From assembly GCA_022769185.1 (NCBI GenBank), contig JALEKG010000046.1, positions 1-53,093 of the forward strand: a stretch of 53,093 nucleotides of DNA, written 5' to 3'. A program made the translations under genes and the position numbers. Shown one piece after another: positions 6,223 through 14,089 of this stretch; the stretch's first letter is position 1; every line of letters begins with the position of its first letter. Below the pieces are notes generated by a model. It did no database searches and was not told the DNA's origin. It worked only from the letters and a program-made list of their open reading frames with translations. Source of the DNA: Dorea sp. (lineage in GTDB: Bacteria > Bacillota > Clostridia > Lachnospirales > Lachnospiraceae).

Positions 6223-8307
6223 TTATTCCTCCACCTTCAGCATCCCGCTCTGAAATGCGATCTGCAGGATAAACTTCCTGCTGCAGTCGTCAAATTGAAT
6301 CGTCACGTATTCCTCTGTCATCTCGGAGACCACTCCTGCCCCGTACTTTCGGTGAAAGACAGGGATTCCTTCTCCCAGAGAATCACAGAAGTCCTTGTAC
6401 TCTGCCTCTGAAAATGTTTTTTTCTGTGGCGCTTCCTTTTTCTTCGTCTCCACCGGCTTTCTGGTCAGATCCCTGCAAAATACAGAAGCCTCAGGGAGCC
6501 GAAAGAGATTCAGGCTGTTCTTGGCTCTGGTGGCGCCCACATAAAAAATCCGTCGCTCTTCCTCATAGGTTTCCAGTTCCTTTGGCTCCGCTTTTTTCGG
6601 ATTGACCGGTACACTCTCCGGGAAGATTCCGTCTGCCACATCCAGCAGATAGACCGTATCATACTCCAGTCCTTTACTTCCATGGATGGTAGAAAGAATA
6701 AAATCGCACTTTGGATCATTTTCCTTTTCACTCACTATCCGCTGGAGTTCTGCCATCCGTTCGAGGAAATGTTCTGGTGACGGTTCATTGGATGCAATCG
6801 CTCTGAGGATAACTATTTTCCCAGCGCTCATACCCATACGATTCAGATAATCACCGTAACCCATGGATTGTACAATCCGGTAAATCGCCCGGTCTGCCGG
6901 CTCCTCCAGCATGTTCTCCATGTGCGTCTGAATTGCCTTAATGCACCTTACCGTATACTCCGCAAGCCGTCCATAACAAATCGCCACTTCCAGCACAGGC
7001 ATCCCGCGCTCCTGGCTGATCTGGCAGAATTTCAGCGCATTCTGCTTATTGATATACAGATTTATCTTATAATAAATCTGCAGAAATAACTCCGTATCCG
7101 ACGGATTCATGGCAAAACGCATGATATTCTGAATATCCAGCACTCCCCTGTGCGTGAAGAAAGTCAGGTCTGCGCTTCGCATCCGATAAGGGATCCCACG
7201 ACGCTCCAGCAGATCCACCAGCGGCAGTACACTTTCATTATCCCGGTAAAGCACCGCCGTCTGCGTCCTGCAGTCAGCCGCCACCTTGGCCAAATAGGTA
7301 TACTGCGCTTTTCTCGCTTTCAGTTCGATGACTCTGATATCCGCTCCCTCTTCTCTGGATGCCTTCATATGTTTCTCATGCCGCATGCAATTCTTCTGAA
7401 TAAATCGATCCGCTGCCGCTACGATCTTCGCATTTGAGCGAAAATTCTCTTCCATCAGGAGGACTTTGGCTCCCGGATGATTTTCCTCAAAAGACAATAG
7501 GGCTTCCGGATAGGCTGCCCGAAATCCATAGATGCTCTGATCCTCATCCCCTACCATAAACAGGTTTTCATTATCACTGGCCAAAAGTGCAATAATCTTA
7601 TGCTGAATCTTCGACGTATCCTGTGCCTCGTCCACACAGATATACTGATACTGTTCCTGGAAATATTTCAGCGTCTCCGGGCTGCGCCGCAGAATATTCA
7701 GTGCGTAAGCCATCTGGTCATCATAATCCATCAGCCCCTGATGCCGCATTTCCTCACAGTACCTTCTGTAAATCTCCGAAATCTGAAATCCCGCCTCTTC
7801 CTCCAGCTCTTGGATTTCCTCCTGAGACAGCATCATATTTTTAATATATGTAATCAACGTTCTGACACTCTTGATATCACTCTCCGTTGGATAGGCCTGT
7901 TCCACCTCCTGGAAAATAGAGGACAGCATCCCTGCTGTAGTCTTTTCATCTGACACCAGCTGGAATGCCGATTTCCCGATCCTGCGCCCGAAATAATAGA
8001 TAATCCGGGCACAGATTCCATTGATCGTACGGAATTCCAGCCTATCCCCCATCTCAGGACCAAAAAAGGTTTCAAAGCGATCTGCCATATCCCGAGTTGC
8101 AGCCACCGTATAAGTCACCGTCAGAATCTGCTCCGGCGCGATTCCGCAACAGTAGATCATATATCCGAGCCTCGTCACCAAAACCGTAGTCTTGCCGCTT
8201 CCCGGCACAGCCAGAAGAAGCGTCGGGCCTTCCACCGCCTGCACAGCATCCAGCTGTTGTTTGTTCAATTGAATGTGATACGTTTCTTGAAATTCCGAAA
8301 ATGTCAT
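6223..8307 (-). CDS. UvrD/Rep/PcrA-like superfamily 1 DNA helicase
   Basis: A 694-residue SF1A helicase. Motifs in order from the chosen start: Q-motif (LNKQQLDAV), Walker A (AVPGSGKTT, near residue 35), Walker B (CVDEAQDTS), VGDEDQSIYGFRAA, STIHGSKGLEYD and VGATRAKNSL. The C-terminus (HRKYGAGVVSEMTEEYVTIQFDD) is a PcrA-like Tudor fold that contacts RNA polymerase in PcrA. The start is ATG 8307-8305, behind AGAAGGGG, rather than the upstream ATG that would overlap the next gene. Shorter than PcrA (about 740), this looks like an accessory 3'-5' helicase for DNA repair or plasmid/phage DNA rather than the housekeeping pcrA. Confidence 0.9.
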   Translation of the reverse strand: MTFSEFQETYHIQLNKQQLDAVQAVEGPTLLLAVPGSGKTTVLVTRLGYMIYCCGIAPEQILTVTYTVAATRDMADRFETFFGPEMGDRLEFRTINGICARIIYYFGRRIGKSAFQLVSDEKTTAGMLSSIFQEVEQAYPTESDIKSVRTLITYIKNMMLSQEEIQELEEEAGFQISEIYRRYCEEMRHQGLMDYDDQMAYALNILRRSPETLKYFQEQYQYICVDEAQDTSKIQHKIIALLASDNENLFMVGDEDQSIYGFRAAYPEALLSFEENHPGAKVLLMEENFRSNAKIVAAADRFIQKNCMRHEKHMKASREEGADIRVIELKARKAQYTYLAKVAADCRTQTAVLYRDNESVLPLVDLLERRGIPYRMRSADLTFFTHRGVLDIQNIMRFAMNPSDTELFLQIYYKINLYINKQNALKFCQISQERGMPVLEVAICYGRLAEYTVRCIKAIQTHMENMLEEPADRAIYRIVQSMGYGDYLNRMGMSAGKIVILRAIASNEPSPEHFLERMAELQRIVSEKENDPKCDFILSTIHGSKGLEYDTVYLLDVADGIFPESVPVNPKKAEPKELETYEEERRIFYVGATRAKNSLNLFRLPEASVFCRDLTRKPVETKKKEAPQKKTFSEAEYKDFCDSLGEGIPVFHRKYGAGVVSEMTEEYVTIQFDDCSRKFILQIAFQSGMLKVEE

Positions 8308-8327
8308 AATGCCCCTTCTTTGTCCAT

Positions 8328-8684
8328 CTATTCTCCCGCCTTCCAAAATCCACCCTTCTGGAAGTTCTCATTCCCAAGGGGTGTTGCTGTTAATCTGAAC
8401 ATTACGCATCCATCAGGGCATACGATATCCTTGACATATTTCCCACTGCCGCCAAGATTTTCAAGATCTCCGCCACTTCTGACAGCTTCCATGAGAGGAT
8501 ATAGCATCATCATAGTCTTGGAACAGATTCCCTGCCCATCTTCATTCACGGGACATCCATATGTGCAGGAATACTTATCTCCAACCTCTTCTCCGTTCCT
8601 GCAGTAATGTTCTGTGTGGTCGCCCCTCAGAAATCCAGTGACCTCTATTGTAAATTCATACTCTTCGTCATACCATTTCTTCAT
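8328..8684 (-). CDS. TIGR04076-family cysteine-rich protein
   Basis: 118 residues with several conserved cysteines (HYCRNGEE, CTYGCPVNEDGQGICSK, DIVCPDGCVMFRL), matching my memory of the TIGR04076 family of small Cys-rich proteins common in Clostridia. The function is unknown; metal or Fe-S binding is plausible from the cysteines. The RBS AGGAGGAG precedes the ATG. It ends 20 nt before the helicase start, so the two may be one operon. Confidence 0.7.
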   Translation of the reverse strand: MKKWYDEEYEFTIEVTGFLRGDHTEHYCRNGEEVGDKYSCTYGCPVNEDGQGICSKTMMMLYPLMEAVRSGGDLENLGGSGKYVKDIVCPDGCVMFRLTATPLGNENFQKGGFWKAGE

Positions 8685-8838
8685 CGCAAAACTCCTCCTG
8701 TTTTCAATTTTCCTTAAGCCTGTCTATCTTCATGATACTCTTCACTTCCTGTCCTATAATATCACGCAAAACACGTCACCTATATGTCATGTTTATTATA
8801 ACATCTCCCACAAATAAAAAAACAAAATTATTCACCCT

Positions 8839-9962
8839 ATAGAATTCCTCTGCATCTCTAATTGATATTTGCCTGAATTGGCCTGAATATTGTGATTGTT
8901 TCGACAACCGGATATTGTGAGACATAACCTCTACACAACATCCGGCCATAGATATGATATTACTGAATACTAGATCAACCTTTTTACATCTGGTTCAAAA
9001 ACTCCTCCAGGGAATCCACTTTGACTGCCAGCTTATACCATCTTGTCAATGTTTCCAGATTCTTTTCACTCTCGATTTTACTCCGAAGGTCTTCCGAAAT
9101 CTGAGCCTTATCTCCCAGTAATTCCAATATATCTTCTATTTTTGCTTCGACTTTTCCCTCAGCTCTTCCCTCGGCCTTTCCCTCAGCCTTTCCCTCGGTG
9201 CGTTCATCCCTCAGCATTTCTTCGAAAATCATAAATCGTTCCTCCATCTCACGATTTGTTTTGATTCTGTGAATTGTCTCCTGTAGTTGTCCAACATAAT
9301 CATCTTCAAAATCAGTTTCACTCTCGTTTAGATCTGCTTTTACAAAGTTTAAAAACTTCACTAACTCTTTTGGAACTTCTTTGTCATTTTTTCCACTCGT
9401 ACTCAGGAAAATACTTTTACACCCTTCCTTCAGATAAGTCTCTGTATCTTCCGCGCAGCGCCGTTCAAATGTATAGCGATATTTCTTCTTCCCAAATGGG
9501 TCAAAATCACAGATAAATATGACGTACACCTCAGGAAGTTCCGTGTAATCACTTCCACTAAGCAACAACTCCATGTCAATCTGTCCATGATAGTAGCGGA
9601 CACGCTTCCCAAGTTCCGGTTTCTTTACGACCTGCATCTCCACATTGTACCGTGTATTCTTCTCATCCTTTGCATAGACATCCAAACGAACGCCCTTATA
9701 TTCCGGATGGTACACGATACTCTTTTCCTTACTGACTTCCACCCGTTCAATAGGGAACTCTAATGCAAGTTCCAGAAATCTCTTGCAATTTTCCTCTTCC
9801 ATCATCACCGCGCCGAACATGAAATTGTCCTTGAGCGTGAGTTCCTTTAATTGTTTCCTTTGCTTCATAATCTTTCCTCCACATATGCAGAGGAACTCTA
9901 TGCATTGATTATAGCATGTAAAGCCAAGATATACTATACATTTTTTAATCAAAAGATTAAAT
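8839..9962 (-). mobile_element. PD-(D/E)XK unit, copy A, with inverted ends
   Basis: Homology with copy B (11836-12983) starts sharply at the left with ATAGAATTCC and ends at the right with GATTAAAT. Inside, AGAATTCCTCTGCAT (8841-8855) is inverted as ATGCAGAGGAACTCT (9885-9899), 14 of 15 matching. The unit carries an extended -10 promoter (TGCTATAAT, 9915-9908 on the minus strand), one gene, and a conserved 3' hairpin (CCGGATATTGTG 8908-8919 / CACAACATCCGG 8934-8945). No clear target-site duplication was found. Whether it moves is not shown. Confidence 0.5.
8984..9868 (-). CDS. PD-(D/E)XK nuclease family protein (Rpn/YhgA-like), copy A
   Basis: 294 residues, starting at MKQRKQLKEL behind GGAGGAAAGATT; a longer ATG-started frame reaching 9952 lacks an RBS. 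The family is the Rpn/PDDEXK_2 recombination-promoting nucleases, annotated as transposase-like. The nuclease core shows RLDVYAKDE, then VEMQVVKK (D and ExQ catalytic signature, about residues 62-80), then YHGQIDMELL and FICDFDPFG. Near residue 230 is a run of EGKAEG-type repeats, followed by a conserved C-terminal helix (LEEFLNQM). By eye it differs from copy B at about 21 of the first 225 residues. Rpn proteins cleave DNA and promote RecA-independent recombination in E. coli; the role here is inferred. Confidence 0.85.
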   Translation of the reverse strand: MKQRKQLKELTLKDNFMFGAVMMEEENCKRFLELALEFPIERVEVSKEKSIVYHPEYKGVRLDVYAKDEKNTRYNVEMQVVKKPELGKRVRYYHGQIDMELLLSGSDYTELPEVYVIFICDFDPFGKKKYRYTFERRCAEDTETYLKEGCKSIFLSTSGKNDKEVPKELVKFLNFVKADLNESETDFEDDYVGQLQETIHRIKTNREMEERFMIFEEMLRDERTEGKAEGKAEGRAEGKVEAKIEDILELLGDKAQISEDLRSKIESEKNLETLTRWYKLAVKVDSLEEFLNQM

Positions 9963-10055
9963 CCCGGGCAAATAACGAGTCAGTCATATATGTAGAAAAT
10001 ATACTTAATTACTCTTCTATCAGTTTCTTAAGCCGGATTATTGCTCCCGTATCTA

Positions 10056-10406
10056 CTATTCCAAAAACAAGTGAGACAAAACAATGAAAAAAATTGCAAG
10101 CCCCTTCAGCATAATAGACGTCCACAAATAACCCGATGTCAAAAAACTGACTTCTTTTTTTCTTTGGATCATTGCAACTATATCTATTACCAAAAATACG
10201 ATCAGAACCACCATCGCTCCCACTGTCAATGCGATCGCTTCTCCGTCGTCAGCTGCCCTGGAAGCTGCCAATCCAATCGTAAGAAGCATTTTCCATCTGT
10301 ATAATGCAAATATCATACATACAATATTGAAAATTAAATCAAATAAAATAATTTTTGTGTTGATATTCTTCATATCACTATTTTTTCTACTTTCTTTCAT
10401 TCTCAT
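10056..10406 (-). CDS. Small membrane protein, three predicted helices
   Basis: A 116-residue protein of unknown function. After a short basic N-terminus (KESRKNSDMKNINTK) come three hydrophobic segments: IILFDLIFNIVCMIFALY, ALTVGAMVVLIVFLVIDIVAM, and a final one around SIMLKGLAIFFIVLSHLF. The start may be the ATG at 10406 or the third codon (10400); AAAGGAG is 3 nt and 9 nt away respectively, favouring the latter. It stands alone between the PD-(D/E)XK copy A and the peptidase remnant. It could be an immunity or stress protein, but nothing specific is seen. Confidence 0.6.
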   Translation of the reverse strand: MRMKESRKNSDMKNINTKIILFDLIFNIVCMIFALYRWKMLLTIGLAASRAADDGEAIALTVGAMVVLIVFLVIDIVAMIQRKKEVSFLTSGYLWTSIMLKGLAIFFIVLSHLFLE

Positions 10407-10476
10407 ATTCTCCTTTCGATTTGGTATAAAGCCTGCACTCTTAATACATCCTCCAATTTTATTCTAATATGCAATC

Positions 10477-10655
10477 CTAAAATAATCCAGACACTTCTTC
10501 AGGTAATGCTGTATCCATGCCGCCGGCTTCGTTCGGCATTTTCTTATAATCACCTACCGCAAACCATTCTTTTCTGGAGTCACTGGTTCCATTTTCTAGA
10601 ACCAGACGCAGTTTTTTGATAAACCTCTCACTCAAGACCACCTTTGGCTTGTATT
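10477..10655 (-). pseudogene. C-terminal gene fragment in a different frame from the peptidase
   Basis: Downstream of and overlapping the ImmA/IrrE frame, another reading frame is open and protein-like: KYKPKVVLSERFIKKLRL, then ENGTSDSRKEWFAVGDYKKM, then NEAGGMDTALPEEVSGLF, ending with TAG at 10479-10477. It has no start codon or RBS. It is probably the tail of a gene lost in the same rearrangement that cut the peptidase. I do not recognise the family. Confidence 0.4.
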
Positions 10656-11654
10656 TGTCAGACGATATGCTTCTGTATAAGAAGTTCTACCCATATCGAT
10701 ACTTTCACATAATGCTCTTACAAAGCATCCATCTAAGCGAGACCCCATTGTATTGTAGTAATTTCCACCCGAGCTCTCTTTGTTTTCTTTCATCTGATTG
10801 TAATTATCAATTGCAGTCTGAACTACTGTATTATACACATCCCGCTTTATCTTCTTACAATCCATCGCTTTTCTTGCGATAACAATCTCTCCACAACGGA
10901 AAAAACTTGCTAAACCAGTAATCGTTGCATAAACATCAACATTAATATCGCTGTCATCCCATTTACGCAGGAATACACTCTTTGGTACAATTAGTTCTCC
11001 AGCCACAGCATTACACATCACTTCTGTAGCACTCACACCCTCTACACGGCTGCGTCTGTCATTAAACAAATCATCTTCACCAAGCCAGATATGAACCACT
11101 TCATGCAATAAAGAAAATAACTTGGCACCATTAGAATCTGCTGTATTAATAAATATAAGTGGAGCCCATTCATCCACCATAGCAAACGCTCTAAACTCAT
11201 TTACATCCAGTACACGATGTGTATTCTTACCTACAACACCGCTCATCATTACAACCACACCACATTCTTCCAACTTTCCTCTGATGTAGCTAAACGCGTC
11301 TCTGGAATCTTTGCACTTCTCACACCAAGTATCTTCTAATCCTAAATCCTTTCGAATTCTAGCAACAATAACACTGGCCTCCTTAGCATCCTTCATGCTA
11401 CCGACAACAGGCAGCACATCAAACCCCATCTCCTGTCTGTAATCTTTCATCCAATCCTGAATGCTCTCCATTTCATGAATCGTATCAATCAGGTTACGAC
11501 TTGGATTCGTAAGCTGAATACTATCCACAGTACGATATTCCAGCAATTCAATCTGTTCTACTGGTGGTGTCTGTAAGAAGAAATATCCTAACGGAATATT
11601 GGCTTTTTTACTGAAATACTCTATCTGATTAAAGGTCGGACCCCGCCAGCACAA
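10632..11654 (-). pseudogene. ImmA/IrrE zinc peptidase, N-terminal HTH missing and tail altered
   Basis: 340 residues with a gluzincin active site LLHEVVHIWLG (HExxH, about residue 185), typical of ImmA/IrrE peptidases, which cleave a partner repressor to derepress mobile elements or stress genes. Full relatives begin with an XRE helix-turn-helix and continue with xPTFNQIEYFSKKANIPLGYFFLQTPP, visible here from residue 6. The HTH is absent: the DNA upstream switches to unrelated sequence, and the only start in frame is a TTG without an RBS. The C-terminus ends SYTEAYRLTNTSQRWS, whereas relatives continue after NTS. So the gene is cut at both ends, although the catalytic core is intact. Confidence 0.75.
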
Positions 11655-11835
11655 TCTGGTATTATGACATGGAAGGCCTTGGTCCCTGGGATAATAAATT
11701 CCAAACTCTGTGAATCAAAGCATTTGTATAAAGCCCACTTTTTACAGTGAGTTTTATCGTTTGATCATTATTCTGTATTTCAAGTGTATCTTTCTAATCT
11801 TATTTAGGGAACCTCTAAAAACTACTGTACATAAG
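11655..11835. other. Gene-free stretch
   Basis: Between the truncated peptidase and the left end of PD-(D/E)XK copy B. No supportable gene. On the minus strand the frame joined to the peptidase stays open for about 30 codons upstream of its TTG, then meets a TGA, and it does not resemble an HTH. This marks the breakpoint of the peptidase gene. Confidence 0.5.
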
Positions 11836-12983
11836 ATAGAATTCCTCTGCATCTCTAATTGAAATTTGCCTGAATCGGCCTGAATATTGTGATTGTTACG
11901 ATAACCGAATGTTGTAAGATATGATAGATTTACAACATTCGGTCATAGAAATGATGTGATTGATTATCTGATTATTCTTTTTCCATCTGATTCAGAAATT
12001 CTTCCAGGGAATCTGCTTTTGCTGCCAGTTTAAACCATCTTGTCAATGTTTCCAAACTTTTCTCGCTTTCGATTCTGCTCCGAATATCTTCTGGAACATG
12101 ACCCATATCTTCCAGTAATTCACAAACTGCACTAGCTTTTCCCTCAATGATTCCCTGTGTCCTTCCTTCAGCGATCCCTTGTGCCCTTCCTTCGATAATT
12201 CCTTCAGCTTTTCCCTCGGCGCGTTCATCCTTCAGCATTTCTTCGAAAATCATAAACCGTTCCTCCATCTCACGATTTGTTTTGATTCTGTGAATTGTTT
12301 CCTGTAGTTTTTCTACATAGTCATCCCCAAAATCAGTTTCACTCTCGTTTAGATCTGCTTTTACAAAATGTAGAAACTTCACAAGCTCTTTCGGGACCTC
12401 TCTGTCATTTTCTCCTCTGGTGCTCAGGAAGATACTTTTACACCCTTCCTTTAAATAAAGATCTGGATCTTCTGTACAGCGTCGTTCGAAGGTATAGCGG
12501 TACTTTTTCTCCCCAAACGGGTCAAAATCACAGATAAATATGACGAAAACATCCGGAAGTTCTGTGTAATCACTTCCGCTTAACAGAGATTCCATGTCAA
12601 TCTGGCCATGATAGTAGCGGACACGCTTCCCCAGTTCCGGTTTCTTTACTACCTGCATCTCTACGTTGTAGCACGTATTCTTCTCGTCCTTTGCATAGAC
12701 ATCCAGACGAACGCCCTTGTATTCCGGATGATATACGATACTCTTTTCCTTGCTGACTTCCACCCGTTCAATGGGGAAACCTAATGCAAGTTCCAGAAAT
12801 CTCTTGCAGTTTTCTTCTTCCATCATCACTGCACCGAACAGGAAGTTGTCCCTGAGCGTAAGTTCCTTTAACTTTTTCCTTTGTTTCATAATCTTTCCTC
12901 CACATATGCAGAGGAATCCTATGCACTCATTATAGCATATGGCAAAAATAAATACTATACTTATTTTAATTTACAGATTAAAT
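11836..12983 (-). mobile_element. PD-(D/E)XK unit, copy B, with inverted ends
   Basis: Second copy of the unit at 8839-9962, in the same orientation. AGAATTCCTCTGCAT (11838-11852) faces ATGCAGAGGAATCCT (12906-12920), 14 of 15 inverted. The promoter TGCTATAAT and the AT palindrome at the right edge (near 12966-12983) are also kept. The downstream hairpin is a perfect 14-bp stem (11904-11917 / 11930-11943) that differs from copy A by paired changes. Confidence 0.5.
11972..12889 (-). CDS. PD-(D/E)XK nuclease family protein (Rpn/YhgA-like), copy B
   Basis: 305 residues, start MKQRKKLKEL behind GGAGGAAAGATT. Same architecture as copy A: nuclease core with RLDVYAKDE and VEMQVVKK, then a Gly/Glu-rich repeat linker (about residues 228-260), then a C-terminal helical region ending LEEFLNQMEKE. 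The linker is longer and its repeats are shuffled relative to copy A (EGIIEGRAQGIAEGRTQG), while the flanks are conserved, suggesting slippage in the repeat. The core residues look intact. A paralogous pair 3 kb apart with matching non-coding ends argues for a duplicating unit. Confidence 0.85.
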   Translation of the reverse strand: MKQRKKLKELTLRDNFLFGAVMMEEENCKRFLELALGFPIERVEVSKEKSIVYHPEYKGVRLDVYAKDEKNTCYNVEMQVVKKPELGKRVRYYHGQIDMESLLSGSDYTELPDVFVIFICDFDPFGEKKYRYTFERRCTEDPDLYLKEGCKSIFLSTRGENDREVPKELVKFLHFVKADLNESETDFGDDYVEKLQETIHRIKTNREMEERFMIFEEMLKDERAEGKAEGIIEGRAQGIAEGRTQGIIEGKASAVCELLEDMGHVPEDIRSRIESEKSLETLTRWFKLAAKADSLEEFLNQMEKE

Positions 12984-13021
12984 TGTGTCACATAATACTA
13001 TGTATACTCATTCCTTTATAC

Positions 13022-14089
13022 TTAAGCTATCGTCTGTTTTCCGAAGAAATGTTCCGCTATTCCATCGAGCTGAGCGGCAATCAATTTAAAATCCCTGTTC
13101 AAATCCAGCGTTTTCGCTCCGATCATGTTCCCCCCCATGTTAAATTCACAATCTGATGTTATTTCTTCGTCCGTCTTTGCATATACCAACATTCCCGCAA
13201 CATTACCGGTATTCAACTTGTCCTGATTTTTAACGTAAGTAAAAATCTGATAGATATTGTTTGAGTGAAGTGTATATTTGTCGTACTGCTTCTGAAGCGT
13301 TTTTCCGTAATACTTTGCGTCCAGAATTAACACTTTTTCATTCAGTCGAAGAAATATATCTGTCTGCATTACTGGTAAGAATCGAATCATAGATTCATCG
13401 TTTTCTCCGACCAAATCCCACTTAACCTGGGCCGCTTTTGCTTCTGAAAGATAGGCATGATGTTGCCGATAGTATTCCAAAATGAACTTTTCATACAAAC
13501 GAGCCATATGTTCATCTGAAAACGCTGCCATTTTGTACTCACCTTTTTCCGTGGTCTGAAGCATCCCATCCATAACAAAATAGCAAATATTTAACAGCAT
13601 CTCATAGTTTTTATTGTTACGCTGGTAATACAGACGATTCCATGCAATCGCAGACGGCTCCAACAATTCCACTCTATCGAAGAAAATCAACTCTTTATTT
13701 AGAGCGGCCTTATGCATGGTTGATACGCCTTTATCCTTGACTAAATAATACATCGTCGTTTTCAAAATTTGATTAAACAGATTATTCTCAGATAGTTCAT
13801 CAAACTCACATGCCAATTTCTGCTTTCTTTGGATGCGATTACGAATAGTCCCAGGCATATCCAGCTTTCCACGCATTACCGAAAGATTCTCATGTTGCGT
13901 CACATATTCACGATACAATCCTTGTTTCAGCTGTTTTGCTACACCTTTGGCAAGGATCGCTGCAAACAAATCCTGTATTTGATCAAACTCTTCCGATGCA
14001 ACACTTTCATAGTTTTTCTGCTTCAAAATCTGAAATGCATAGGAAAGCATGTAATAAATGTTTTTGATAAAGATACCCTTATCATTCGT
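13022..14089 (-). CDS. mcrC: McrC, nuclease subunit of a McrBC restriction system
   Basis: 355 residues. McrC proteins form the endonuclease subunit that associates with McrB GTPase rings to cut modified DNA. The PD-(D/E)XK core is visible near residues 255-290: MQTDIFLRLNEKVLILDAKYYG (in parts, MQTDIFLRL and LILDAKYYG), with D, D and K residues at the usual spacing. The N-terminal half (FIKNIYYMLSYAF, NLSVMRGKLDM) is typical of the McrBC 5-methylcytosine-specific subunit C. The start is ATG 14089, overlapping the mcrB end by 8 nt, so translation is coupled; a longer frame upstream lies inside mcrB. The gene order mcrB-mcrC is standard. Confidence 0.88.
   Translation of the reverse strand, partial: TNDKGIFIKNIYYMLSYAFQILKQKNYESVASEEFDQIQDLFAAILAKGVAKQLKQGLYREYVTQHENLSVMRGKLDMPGTIRNRIQRKQKLACEFDELSENNLFNQILKTTMYYLVKDKGVSTMHKAALNKELIFFDRVELLEPSAIAWNRLYYQRNNKNYEMLLNICYFVMDGMLQTTEKGEYKMAAFSDEHMARLYEKFILEYYRQHHAYLSEAKAAQVKWDLVGENDESMIRFLPVMQTDIFLRLNEKVLILDAKYYGKTLQKQYDKYTLHSNNIYQIFTYVKNQDKLNTGNVAGMLVYAKTDEEITSDCEFNMGGNMIGAKTLDLNRDFKLIAAQLDGIAEHFFGKQTIA

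Noticed and set aside
9150-9240. Short DNA repeats that could suggest a CRISPR-like array
   Set aside because: They encode the EGKAEG protein repeats in frame; unit length and spacing do not fit CRISPR. No array was seen anywhere in the window.
8984-12889. Composite transposon formed by the two PD-(D/E)XK units
   Set aside because: The DNA between them (a membrane protein and a broken peptidase) shows no cargo logic, and no target duplication was found around the pair.
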